Shown here in pieces: positions 17,042 to 25,010 of a stretch of 64,000 bases of DNA. The number at the start of each line of letters is the position of its first letter. Position 1 is the first letter of the stretch. Origin of the DNA: AP-15 sp963814865 (GTDB taxonomy: Bacteria; Pseudomonadota; Alphaproteobacteria; ATCC43930; CGMCC-115725); contig CAWFEN010000009.1 in assembly GCA_963814865.1 (NCBI GenBank), forward strand, positions 372,001-436,000, read 5' to 3'. Below the pieces are notes generated by a model that saw nothing but the letters and a program-made list of their open reading frames with translations, had not been told where the DNA came from and ran no database searches. A program made the translations under genes and the position numbers.

Positions 17042-18898
17042 ATGGCGGTTGAAGCCGACAAACCAGCAGGCGCTTCACGCGGTCGCGGCCGGTTCGACGC
17101 GGCGGCCGGGAACCGGGTCGATGCGACCCGGCAGCGCCCGCGGCGCGGCTTGACCTGGCCGCTGCGCGGGCTGCTGGCGGCCTCTCTCGCGGTGCCGCTG
17201 CTGCTGCTCGCGATCGCCGCCTGGCAGAACTATCGGCTGCTCCAGGCGCAGGCGGAAGAGCGGGTCGTGATCGAGGCCGGCGCATTGCACGCGCACGCGC
17301 TCGAGGCGTTCGACACCTATGCGCTCGTCCTCGACTGGATCGACGATCGGATCCGCGGGCTCGATTGGCAGCAGATCGAGCACGACGAGGGGCTGCACCG
17401 CTTTCTGTCGACCCTCGAAAAGCTGCCGGAGATCGACATCGTCTGGATTACCGACGCCGCCGGCCGCGACCGCGCCAGCGGACGCTTTGCCCTGATGCCG
17501 CCGATCGACGTGTCCGATCGGGATTACTTCGTCGCCGAAAAGCATCGCGATGTCGGCATCTTCGTCGGGCAGACGCATATCGGACGGCACACCCATGCTC
17601 CGGAATTCAGCATCAGCCGGCGCCGGTCGACCCCGGATGGCGGCTTTGACGGAATTATCCGCGTATCGGCGAAACCCGGCTATTTCAGCGATTTCTACAA
17701 AACGGTGTCGCGCGCAAAGGACTTTTCCGCGGCGTTGCTGCGCAGCGACGGGGCGGTGCTGGCGCGCTATCCGACGCTGCCGCCGCCGCTGGTGCTGCCG
17801 CGGCACGGCCCCTTCATGCAGGCGATCGCGGCCAACCCGGAGGGCGGGCTGTTTTGGGGCAGGGGCGAAATCGATGGCGTCCGACGGTTTTACGGTTACC
17901 GGCGGATCGATGGCTATCCGGTCTACGTCCTGTTCGGCATCGCGGCGCGCGGCGTGCTGGCGGCGTGGCGCGCCAATCTCGTCAGCTATTCGCTGTTTGC
18001 GGTGCCGGCTTCCCTGGCGCTCTTCGGCTTGACCCTGCTCGCGGTCGGTCAGATCCAGCGGCACAAGATCGGCAGCTGGCGCTGGCAACTTACCGCGCGC
18101 CGCCTGAAACGCGAGATGGACCGGCGCAGCCTCGCCGAGGCCGAGCTGCGCCAGGCGCAGAAAATGGAGGCGCTGGGCCAGCTGACCGGCGGCGTCGCCC
18201 ACGATTTCAACAATCTGCTGACCGTGCTGCAAGGCTGCCTCGAATTGCTGAGCGGCCGCCAGCGCGACCAGCGCTCGCAGGCCCGCGTCGACATGGCGCT
18301 GCGCACGATCGCGCGCGGCGAAAATCTGACCCGCCAGCTGCTCGCCTTCGCCCGGCGCCAGCCGCTCGCCGTCACCATCGTCGATCTCAACGCCCAGCTG
18401 CGCAGGATGGCCGAGCTGCTGGCGCGCACGGTCGGCAGCGGGATCAATCTCGAAACCGATCTGGCACCCGATCTGTGGCCGGTCGAAGCCGATGCGACCC
18501 AGCTCGAGCTCGCCGTCATCAACCTCGCGATCAACGCGCGCGACGCCATGCCGGACGGCGGCAGGCTGCGTATTCGAACCGCCAACAGGCCAGTGCGCCC
18601 GAGGCCGCCGACCGACACCAGGGATTTTGTCGGCCTGGAGATTTCCGACACCGGCGCCGGCATGCCGGCCGATGTGCTGGCGCGAGCCTTCGAGCCGTTT
18701 TTCACGACCAAAGGACCGGGCAAGGGGACCGGCCTCGGCCTCAGCATGGTTTACGGCTTTGCCCACCAATCAGGCGGCACGGCGACCATCCGCAGCGAAC
18801 CCGGCCGCGGCACCACGGTGACCCTGGACCTGCCGCGGTGCGGCCGGCCGGGCGCGTCAGCCGAGGCGACGGGCTTGCCTCCGGGCGGGCCGGCGTGA
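17042..18898 (+). CDS. Membrane sensor histidine kinase with PDC/dCache-like sensor
   Basis: A two-component histidine kinase of about 618 residues. A membrane helix (residues about 42-62) precedes a periplasmic PDC-type sensor (about 63-300) containing the PPIDVSDRDYFVAEKHRDVG motif typical of this class. A second helix (about 305-335) follows, then a DHp domain with the H box GGVAHDFNNLLTVLQGCLEL and a HATPase domain with NLAINARDAMP, DTGAGMP and GKGTGLGLSMVYGF. H-D-F-N-N places it in the HWE/hybrid-like HPK4 group. No response regulator is adjacent. A GTG just before the ATG (17039) is an alternative start. Confidence 0.88.
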   Translation: MAVEADKPAGASRGRGRFDAAAGNRVDATRQRPRRGLTWPLRGLLAASLAVPLLLLAIAAWQNYRLLQAQAEERVVIEAGALHAHALEAFDTYALVLDWIDDRIRGLDWQQIEHDEGLHRFLSTLEKLPEIDIVWITDAAGRDRASGRFALMPPIDVSDRDYFVAEKHRDVGIFVGQTHIGRHTHAPEFSISRRRSTPDGGFDGIIRVSAKPGYFSDFYKTVSRAKDFSAALLRSDGAVLARYPTLPPPLVLPRHGPFMQAIAANPEGGLFWGRGEIDGVRRFYGYRRIDGYPVYVLFGIAARGVLAAWRANLVSYSLFAVPASLALFGLTLLAVGQIQRHKIGSWRWQLTARRLKREMDRRSLAEAELRQAQKMEALGQLTGGVAHDFNNLLTVLQGCLELLSGRQRDQRSQARVDMALRTIARGENLTRQLLAFARRQPLAVTIVDLNAQLRRMAELLARTVGSGINLETDLAPDLWPVEADATQLELAVINLAINARDAMPDGGRLRIRTANRPVRPRPPTDTRDFVGLEISDTGAGMPADVLARAFEPFFTTKGPGKGTGLGLSMVYGFAHQSGGTATIRSEPGRGTTVTLDLPRCGRPGASAEATGLPPGGPA

Positions 18899-18938
18899 AA
18901 CTCTGCCGCCTCGCAGCGGCACAGTCGGAGGGAGCGAG

Positions 18939-19862
18939 ATGCGCATCGTCATTGTCGGTCAGCAGGCCTTTGGCAAGGCCGTGCTCGAAGCCTTTGCCGC
19001 ACGGGGCGACGAGGTCGCCGGCGTGTTTGCGGCACCGGAAAAGCCGGGCGCCAGACCCGACCCGCTCGTCGCCGCAGCGCAGGAACGGGGGGTGGCGGTC
19101 CATCGCTTCCCGCGATATTCGAGTGCCGAAGCCCAGGCGGCACTGGCCGAGCTGAAAGCGGATCTCGGCGTGATGGCCTATGTCCTGCTGTTCGCCCCGC
19201 CCGAATTCTGCGCCATCCCGAAACACGGGATGATCCAGTTCCACCCGTCGCTGCTGCCGCTGCATCGCGGGCCGTCATCGATCCCTTGGGCGATCATCCG
19301 CGGGCGCAACGCGACCGGGCTGTCGATCTTCCGCCCGACGCCGGGTCTCGACGAGGGGCCGGTCATCCTGCAGAAGCGCGTGCCGATCGGTCCCGACGAC
19401 ACCGCCGGATCGCTCTATTTCGACAAGATCTTCCAGCTCGGGGTCGAAGCGCTGGTCGAGGCGGCCGATCTCGTCGTCCGCGGCCGGGCGACCGAAACCA
19501 CCCAGGACGAAAGCCGGGCGACTTATGAGGGCTGGGTGCGCGAGGCGGAGTCGCGGATCAACTGGGCCCAGCACGTCGATTTCGTCTACGATTTGATCCG
19601 CGGCTGCAACCCCGCGCCCGGAGCATGGACCATGCTCGGCGAGCGCAAGCTCTATCTGTTCGATGCGAAAAAGATCGTCGCCCCGACTTTCGGCGCGGTG
19701 CGCGGGCATAAGATCGGCGAGGCCGTCTCGGCCGGCGCCGCCGGGATGCGCATCCTCGCGCAGGGCGGTTTCATCGAGGTCTCGCGGGTGCGCCTCGACG
19801 ACGGCGCCAAAATCCCCTCGAGCGAGGCCGGGATCGCCGACGGAACCATCCTCGGTTCGTAG
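18939..19862 (+). CDS. Formyltransferase-family protein (methionyl-tRNA formyltransferase-like)
   Basis: A 307-residue protein with an N-terminal formyltransferase domain and a C-terminal OB-like domain, as in Fmt and the hydrolase half of 10-formyl-tetrahydrofolate dehydrogenase. Key motif: MIQFHPSLLPLHRGPSSIPW, where the usual catalytic Asn of N-x-H is Gln/Phe context, and TPGLDEGPVILQKRVPI holds the conserved Asp. The Asn change and the overall sequence place it nearer to the 10-formyl-THF hydrolase-like branch than to housekeeping Fmt. A GGAGGGAG site precedes ATG 18939. No def gene is adjacent. Confidence 0.75.
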   Translation: MRIVIVGQQAFGKAVLEAFAARGDEVAGVFAAPEKPGARPDPLVAAAQERGVAVHRFPRYSSAEAQAALAELKADLGVMAYVLLFAPPEFCAIPKHGMIQFHPSLLPLHRGPSSIPWAIIRGRNATGLSIFRPTPGLDEGPVILQKRVPIGPDDTAGSLYFDKIFQLGVEALVEAADLVVRGRATETTQDESRATYEGWVREAESRINWAQHVDFVYDLIRGCNPAPGAWTMLGERKLYLFDAKKIVAPTFGAVRGHKIGEAVSAGAAGMRILAQGGFIEVSRVRLDDGAKIPSSEAGIADGTILGS

Positions 19863-19914
19863 CGGCGGGACTCGTAGCTGCGGGGCTCGTAGCGGCGCCG
19901 CCCGCTGGCGGGCC

Positions 19915-20361
19915 TCAGGCGCCCTGCGGCTGCGGCGCCGGGCCCTCGGAGCGGCGCCGGCGCTCGGCCATGAACTCGTCGAACTCGGCCTTGTCCTTGG
20001 CATGGCGCAGCCGGTCGAGGAACTCCATGAACTCGCGCTGCTCGTCTTCGAGCCGGCGCAGGGTCTCCTCGCGATATTCGTCGAAGGCGCGGTTGCCGGT
20101 CGCCGCGCGATAGCTCGAGCGCGACCCGACGCCCCAGCGCTCGGCGGCTTCCTGCATGCGCGACATGCGCCGCTGCATCCGCCCCATGCGCCGTTGCCAG
20201 CGCGATCCCGCCGCTTCCGTCCAGCACGCCATCCGTCCACTCCCTATCAGATAGCCGAGCACCACCAGGCCGAGCGGCCACCACACGATGAAGCTCAGCA
20301 CCGTCAGCCCGATCCACGCCGGCTTGCCGATGTCGTCGAGATGCGCCGCGAGGCGATGCAT
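19915..20361 (-). CDS. DUF2852 protein with one membrane segment
   Basis: A 148-residue DUF2852 protein of unknown function. One hydrophobic segment (GLTVLSFIVWWPLGLVVLGY, residues about 18-38) is followed by a basic, Met/Arg-rich stretch (QRRMGRMQRRMSRM) and a charged helical C terminus (YREETLRRLEDEQREFMEFL). ATG 20361 has GAGG six bases upstream. An imperfect 25-base palindrome ends 11 bases upstream of it, immediately before the gene, and resembles the one in front of the TetR gene, so the TetR protein probably represses it. Confidence 0.8.
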   Translation of the reverse strand: MHRLAAHLDDIGKPAWIGLTVLSFIVWWPLGLVVLGYLIGSGRMACWTEAAGSRWQRRMGRMQRRMSRMQEAAERWGVGSRSSYRAATGNRAFDEYREETLRRLEDEQREFMEFLDRLRHAKDKAEFDEFMAERRRRSEGPAPQPQGA

Positions 20362-20371
20362 GGCGAGCCTC

Positions 20372-20396
20372 ATGTAAATGTATCTAACATTCACAT
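20372..20396. promoter_or_regulatory. Candidate TetR operator before the DUF2852 gene
   Basis: A 25-base inverted repeat: left half ATGTAAATGT, right half ACATTCACAT, separated by ATCTA. Nine of ten positions are complementary. It shares ATGTAAA with the perfect palindrome before the TetR gene, and lies between the TetR stop and the DUF2852 start. Confidence 0.65.
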
Positions 20397-20416
20397 AAGC
20401 CGACCCGTTGGCGCTG

Positions 20417-21088
20417 TCAAGCGCTGCCGGATCGCTCTTTTGACCCGGCCGGCTCGGCGATCACCCCGAGGCCGCGCAGATAGATCAGCATCCCGGCCTC
20501 GAGCAGATCCTCGGGCATCATCGGCAGCCGCCGCCGGCCGGCGTCGCCGCGGGCGAACAGCGAGGCGATGCCGTGCGACAATGCCCAGACATGAAGGCTC
20601 ATCATCAGCGTGGGCGGCCGCTTCTCCGGCGGCAGACGCGCGCACAAGCTCTCCGAGGCGAGGCGCAGCACGGCAAAGCTGCGCTCGGCGGCCTGGCGCA
20701 GTGCCGGATCGTCGTCGAGCGAAATCCCCGCCTCGAACATCGCCGAATAGTAGGCTGGCTCGTCGCGGGCAAAGGCGAGGTAGGCGCGGCCGACATTCTC
20801 GAACGCGGCAAAGGGGTCGGGCCGGCCGTCATTCCAGGCATGGTCGAGATGCGCGGCGAACAGCTCGAAACCACGGCACGCGACATCGGCGACCAGCGCG
20901 TCGCGGTCATGAAAATGCCGGTAGGGTGCCGCCGGGCTGACCCCGGCCGAGCGCGCGGCATCGGCAAAGGTGAACCCGCCCGGACCCTTTTTCGCGATCA
21001 GATCGAGGGCGGCCTGGATCAGCGCCTCGCGCAGATTGCCGTGATGATAGCCGCGCCGCCCGCCCGGGCCCGGTCCCGACCAGCTCAT
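20417..21088 (-). CDS. TetR/AcrR-family regulator with WHG-type C-terminal domain
   Basis: A 223-residue repressor. The N-terminal helix-turn-helix is FADAARSAGVSPAAPYRHFHDRDALVADV, with the preceding GYHHGNLREALIQAALDLI typical of the WHG (TetR_C_33) subgroup. The C-terminal part carries ALSHGIASLFARGDAGRR, consistent with that domain. A perfect 19-base palindrome lies 16 bases upstream of ATG 21088, so autoregulation is likely; a related palindrome precedes the downstream DUF2852 gene. The ligand is unknown. Confidence 0.88.
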   Translation of the reverse strand: MSWSGPGPGGRRGYHHGNLREALIQAALDLIAKKGPGGFTFADAARSAGVSPAAPYRHFHDRDALVADVACRGFELFAAHLDHAWNDGRPDPFAAFENVGRAYLAFARDEPAYYSAMFEAGISLDDDPALRQAAERSFAVLRLASESLCARLPPEKRPPTLMMSLHVWALSHGIASLFARGDAGRRRLPMMPEDLLEAGMLIYLRGLGVIAEPAGSKERSGSA

Positions 21089-21103
21089 TCGCTCGATCCG
21101 CTC

Positions 21104-21122
21104 ATGTAAAAGACTTTTACAT
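21104..21122. promoter_or_regulatory. Candidate TetR operator, perfect 19-base palindrome
   Basis: ATGTAAAAGACTTTTACAT is a perfect inverted repeat around a central base. It lies 16-34 bases upstream of the TetR start codon, a position suited to blocking transcription. The outer ATGTAAA matches the second palindrome at 20372-20396. Confidence 0.72.
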
Positions 21123-21232
21123 CAGGTCGCGGCCGGAGAGCACAAGCAATCGTCGCGGCATTTTTGTTTCCGTTCACAGACGGCCGGGATGATGGGAAAA
21201 TCCGCCCATGACCGCTGCTTCTCTGCTACCGC

Positions 21233-21416
21233 GCCACCTCCTGCAATGGCGATGGCGACGCAGTCGGAAACCTGCTGCGGCGGGAAGCCTATGTGCTGGC
21301 CTATATCGACGGGTTCTGGATCATCGCCTGGGCATTGGCCGCCGGCCTGCTGCTGGTGCTGCTGCTGCGGCCGCCGCCAGCCCAATCCGATGACCGTTCC
21401 GAGAATTGACCGGTAA
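21233..21416 (+). pseudogene. C-terminal remnant of a DHA2/EmrB-type MFS transporter
   Basis: One frame reads NLLRREAYVLAYIDGFWII, then AWALAAGLLLVLLLRPPP, the usual last membrane segment of DHA2-family drug exporters. The neighbouring frame completes it as PNPMTVPRIDR before a TAA at 21416. No upstream part of the transporter is present and there is no credible start, so this is a leftover of a deleted or displaced gene. Multidrug exporters are typical targets of TetR repressors, and it lies next to the TetR gene. Confidence 0.55.
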
Positions 21417-21418
21417 GC

Positions 21419-21936
21419 ATGGCCGTCTTTTTCACCGGCGACACGCATTTCGGGCATGGTGGCGCGCTCGGGCTTTATCGCCGGCCGTTCGCTTCGGTCG
21501 CGGCGATGAACGAGGCGATGGTCGAGCGCTGGAACGAAACCGTCGGGGTCGATGACGAAATCTGGCATCTCGGCGATTTCGCGATCCGCCAACCCGAGTC
21601 GCTCGTGGCGGAATTGCTGGCCCGGCTGCGCGGCAGGAAGCATCTCGTCGCCGGCAACAACGATCCTCCAGCCACGACGGCGCTCGACGGCTGGGCGAGC
21701 GTGCAGCCCTATGCCGAAATCGCAGTCGCACGGCGCCTTCGCTTGTCTTGTGCCACTACCCGTTCCGCAGCTGGCGCGGCATGGACAAAGGCTGGGTCAA
21801 TTTGCACGGCCATTCGCACGGCAGGCTGAAGCCGCAACCCCGGCAATTCGATGTCGGCGTCGATGTCTGGGACTTCCGCCCGGTCGTCCTGGCCGAGATC
21901 CTGGAGAACCGCCATCGGGCCAAACCGCGATTGTGA
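21419..21936 (+). CDS. Calcineurin-like metallophosphoesterase, frameshifted
   Basis: A small phosphoesterase of about 172 residues. The first frame begins AVFFTGDTHFGHGGALGLYR (metal motif D-x-H) and has DDEIWHLGDFAIRQP and HLVAGNNDPPAT (G-N-N/H-D). After about residue 103 the frame changes; the continuation CHYPFRSWRGMDKGWVNLHG then HSHGRLKP gives the last metal-binding His motif. The break falls at 21722-21740 and needs one missing base. With it restored the enzyme looks complete, so error is likelier than decay. Confidence 0.78.
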
Positions 21937-21996
21937 AACGGCCGGCGAGCGCGCAGAATTCTTCTCGCGGGCCGGTAAGACGCGAGGGAGGGTGAG

Positions 21997-22965
21997 GTGC
22001 AGCTGAGCCGCGAAGAACTCGTCAAGGCTTACCGCGCGATGGCGACGATCCGCCGCTTCGAGGAGCGGGTGCAGGACGAATTCTCCAAGGGCGCCATTCC
22101 CGGCTTCGTCCATCTCTATGCCGGCGAGGAAGCCTCGGCGGTCGGCGTGTGCGCGCATCTCGGGGACCAGGATTACATCGCCAGCACCCATCGCGGGCAT
22201 GGCCACTCGATCGCCAAGGGCTGCGATCCGGTGCTGATGATGCAGGAATTGTTCGCCAGGAAAGGCGGGCTGTGCGGCGGCAAGGGCGGGTCGATGCACA
22301 TCGCCGATCTCGACCGCGGCATGCTCGGCGCCAACGGCATCGTCGGCGGCGGGCCGCCGCTGGTGGTCGGCGCGGCGCTCAGCGCCAAGACATTGGGCCG
22401 GGGCACCGTCGCCGTCTCGTTCACCGGCGATGGCGGCTCGAACCAGGGCACCACCTTCGAAGCGATGAATTTGGCGGTGGTGCTGAAGCTGCCGGCGATC
22501 TTCGTCTTCGAGAACAACCAGTACGGCGAGGGCACCGGGGTCGCCTACCATGTCGGCAGCAACGACATCGCCGGCCGCGCCAAGGGCTTCGGCCTGCCCG
22601 CGGTCAAGGTCAGCGGCGACGATTTCTTCGCGGTCCACGAGGCGGCCGGCGAGGCGGTCGAACGCGCCCGCGCCGGCGGCGGTCCGAGCGCCATCGAGGT
22701 CGACACCTGCCGCTTTTATGGCCACCATTCGGGCGACGCGCAGCTCTACCGCGGCAAGGACGAAGTCAGGCGGCTGCGCGAGGAGCGCGACTGCCTGAAG
22801 CATTTCCGCCGCCGGGTCGGCGAGGCGGCCCTGCTCGAAACGGCCGAGCTCGACGCGGTCGACGCCGAGGTGGCGGCGCTGATCGAACGCGCGATCGAAA
22901 CCGCGAGCACCGCCGCGCCACCCGCCGACGCCGATCTGTTGACCGACGTCTACGTCTCGTACTGA
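21997..22965 (+). CDS. acoA: Acetoin/2-oxoacid dehydrogenase E1 alpha subunit
   Basis: Thiamine-diphosphate-dependent E1 alpha, which decarboxylates a 2-oxoacid or cleaves acetoin. It has 322 residues from GTG 21997, behind a strong GGGAGG site. Motifs: FVHLYAGEEASAVGVCAHL, STHRGHGHSIAKGCD, GGKGGSMHIAD, and the ThDP-binding GDGGSNQGTTFEAMNLAVV followed by ENNQYGEGTG. The E1 beta (acoB) and lipoyl-hydrolase E2 (acoC) genes lie downstream, interrupted by a methyltransferase. The acoC partner favours acetoin dehydrogenase over pyruvate dehydrogenase. Confidence 0.9.
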   Translation: MQLSREELVKAYRAMATIRRFEERVQDEFSKGAIPGFVHLYAGEEASAVGVCAHLGDQDYIASTHRGHGHSIAKGCDPVLMMQELFARKGGLCGGKGGSMHIADLDRGMLGANGIVGGGPPLVVGAALSAKTLGRGTVAVSFTGDGGSNQGTTFEAMNLAVVLKLPAIFVFENNQYGEGTGVAYHVGSNDIAGRAKGFGLPAVKVSGDDFFAVHEAAGEAVERARAGGGPSAIEVDTCRFYGHHSGDAQLYRGKDEVRRLREERDCLKHFRRRVGEAALLETAELDAVDAEVAALIERAIETASTAAPPADADLLTDVYVSY

Positions 22966-22980
22966 TACGTCTCGTACTGA
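22951..22980 (+). repeat. 15-base tandem duplication across the acoA stop
   Basis: TACGTCTCGTACTGA occurs twice with no gap, so the final codons Y-V-S-Y-stop of acoA are repeated, with the second copy in frame. The first TGA ends the protein, so the duplication does not change it. Confidence 0.9.
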
Positions 22981-23011
22981 AATTGAAAAAGAAAGCATTT
23001 GATCCGCAAAA

Positions 23012-23662
23012 ATGCAAAGGACACAGCCAAATACGGGGAAGACGAACAGGGTGACTTCCACTCTAACTCGCTATCAGCGGATCGCGCCGTTTTACGACGT
23101 TCTGGATTTGCCGTTTGAGCGGCGGCGTTATCGTGCCTTGCGACCGCTGATGTTCGAGGACCTCGGCGGCCGGCTGCTGGATGCCGGTGTCGGCACCGGC
23201 CGCAATTGCGCCTTCTATCCGCCTGAGGCGATCGTTTGCGGAATAGATGCGAGCCCCGCCATGCTGGCGCATGCGCGCCGCCGATGCCCCGCCGTTTCAG
23301 CGGCGGGCCGGCTCTACTGCATGGATGTCACCGAGCTCAAGTTTCCGGCCGGGTCATTCGACGCGGCGGTTGCGAGTTTCTTGTTTTGCGTTCTGCCCGA
23401 TCGGCTGCAAGTGCCCGCACTGCGAGAACTTGGTCGCGTGGTAAAGCCGAGGGGGCTTATCCGGCTTCTGGAATATGTCCGGCCTCAAGGCACGCTGCGC
23501 CGGCTCACGTCGCGCATCTGGCAGCCGTGGATCGCGTGGGCTTACGGGGCAGGCTTCGACCGCGACACCGAAAAATACGCCCCCGCCGCCGGCCTCGATC
23601 TGGTCGAAAGCCGCTACGTTGTCGACGATCTTGTGAAGTTGCTCACGCTGCGCCGCCGGTAA
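23012..23662 (+). CDS. Class I SAM-dependent methyltransferase (UbiE-like)
   Basis: A 216-residue methyltransferase. Motif I is LLDAGVGTGRNCAFYP, motif II-like AIVCGIDASPAMLAHARRR, and post motifs LRELGRVVKPRGLIRLLEY and FDAAVASFLFCVL. It resembles UbiE/Methyltransf_11 members; the substrate is unknown. It lies between acoA and acoB on the same strand, an unusual insertion in an aco locus. ATG 23012 lacks a good ribosome site, so GTG 23051, with GGGGAAG upstream, may be the real start. Confidence 0.82.
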   Translation: MQRTQPNTGKTNRVTSTLTRYQRIAPFYDVLDLPFERRRYRALRPLMFEDLGGRLLDAGVGTGRNCAFYPPEAIVCGIDASPAMLAHARRRCPAVSAAGRLYCMDVTELKFPAGSFDAAVASFLFCVLPDRLQVPALRELGRVVKPRGLIRLLEYVRPQGTLRRLTSRIWQPWIAWAYGAGFDRDTEKYAPAAGLDLVESRYVVDDLVKLLTLRRR

Positions 23663-23710
23663 CGGTTGGTCCGGGCGAACGATATCGCCTTTTCAAAGGG
23701 GGAGGGTGCG

Positions 23711-24724
23711 ATGCCGCAGAAATCGATCCGCCAGGCGTTGAACGAAGCTCTGGCGCAGGAGATGCGGCGCGACCCTTCGGTCATCGTGATCGGCGAAGAT
23801 GTCGCCGGCGGGGCCGGGACGGACGGCCAGCGCGACGCCTATGGCGGGGTGCTCGGCGTGACCAAGGGGCTCTTCGCCGAATTCGGCGAGGGGCGGGTGA
23901 TCGACACGCCGATCACCGAGTTGGCGATCATGGGTGCGGCGGCGGGCGCGGCGGTGACCGGGTTGCGCCCGGTTGCCGAGCTGATGTTCTCCGACTTTTT
24001 CGGTGTCTGCTTCGACCAGATCTTCAACCAGGCGGCCAAGTTCCGCTATATGTTCGGCGGCAAGGCCAAGACGCCCCTGGTGATCCGCACGATGATCGGC
24101 GCCGGGCGCAGCGCGGCCGCCCAGCATTCGCAGAGCCCCTATCACATCTTCACCTCGGTGCCGGGCCTCAAATGCGTGGTGCCGTCGAACGCCTACGACG
24201 CCAAGGGGCTGCTGATCCAGGCGATCCGCGACGACGACCCGGTGATCTTCTGCGAGCACAAGCTGATGTACGATTTGCGCGCCGAGGTCCCGGACGAGCC
24301 CTATACGATCCCGTTCGGCGAAGCCAGCATCGTTCGCGACGGCGACGATGTGACGGTCGTCGCCCTCTCGCGCATGGTGCATTATGCCGGCGAGGCGGCC
24401 GAGACCTTGGCCGGCGAGGGCATCGAATGCGAATTGATCGATCCGCGCACGACCTCGCCGCTCGACGAGGACACGATCCTCGAAAGCATCGAGCGCACCG
24501 GCCGGCTCGTTATCGTCGACGAAGCGACGCCGCGCTGCAATATGGCCGCCGACATCGCGGCGCTGGCGGTCGAGAAGGCGTTCGCCGCGCTCAAGGCGCC
24601 GGTCAAGCGGGTGACGGCGCCGCACACCCCGGTGCCGTTCGCGCCGTCGCTCGAAAAGCTCTACATCCCGAGCCCCGAGCGCATCGCCGCCGCGATCCGC
24701 GAGGTCTACGGGTACGGAAAGTAA
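23711..24724 (+). CDS. acoB: Acetoin/2-oxoacid dehydrogenase E1 beta subunit
   Basis: E1 beta partner of AcoA, completing the alpha2-beta2 ThDP enzyme. ATG 23711 follows a GGGGGAGGG site and gives 337 residues. Family segments: VIVIGEDVAGGAGTDGQRDAYG, TPITELAIMGAAAGAAVTGLRP, FGGKAKTPLVIRTMIGAG and the C-terminal LRPFAPSLEKLYIPS-like end (VPFAPSLEKLYIPSPERIAA). It lies 48 bases after the methyltransferase and about 290 bases before acoC, with a mobile repeat in that gap. Confidence 0.9.
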   Translation: MPQKSIRQALNEALAQEMRRDPSVIVIGEDVAGGAGTDGQRDAYGGVLGVTKGLFAEFGEGRVIDTPITELAIMGAAAGAAVTGLRPVAELMFSDFFGVCFDQIFNQAAKFRYMFGGKAKTPLVIRTMIGAGRSAAAQHSQSPYHIFTSVPGLKCVVPSNAYDAKGLLIQAIRDDDPVIFCEHKLMYDLRAEVPDEPYTIPFGEASIVRDGDDVTVVALSRMVHYAGEAAETLAGEGIECELIDPRTTSPLDEDTILESIERTGRLVIVDEATPRCNMAADIAALAVEKAFAALKAPVKRVTAPHTPVPFAPSLEKLYIPSPERIAAAIREVYGYGK

Positions 24725-24744
24725 CAGTTCGTCATCCCGCTCAG

Positions 24745-24927
24745 GAGCGTGTGAAGAAATTGCCAAAAACCCGTCATTCCGGGGCGCGGGCGCAGCCCAC
24801 GAATCCGGAACCTATGAACACGAGCCTGCAGCCTGTCGGAAAAGCCCGTGTTCATGGGTTCCGGGCCTGCCCCGTCGGGGCATCCCGGAATGAGAATTGC
24901 TGCCGAGCGCAATTTCTTCACACGCTC
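24745..24927. mobile_element. MITE-like element with 18-base terminal inverted repeats
   Basis: GAGCGTGTGAAGAAATTG at 24745-24762 and its exact reverse complement at 24910-24927 bound a 183-base non-coding segment. A nested palindrome with ends GTCATTCCGGG and CCCGGAATGA lies inside and matches the repeat at 12486-12624. There is no coding sequence and no certain target-site duplication. It sits between acoB and acoC. Confidence 0.7.
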
Positions 24928-25010
24928 TTAGTTAGGCCGGGGTCCGGCGGCCACCGGCACGTCGCCAGTCCCGGATTCCCGCTTTCGCGGGAACGGCGAG
25001 GAGAGCGTGA

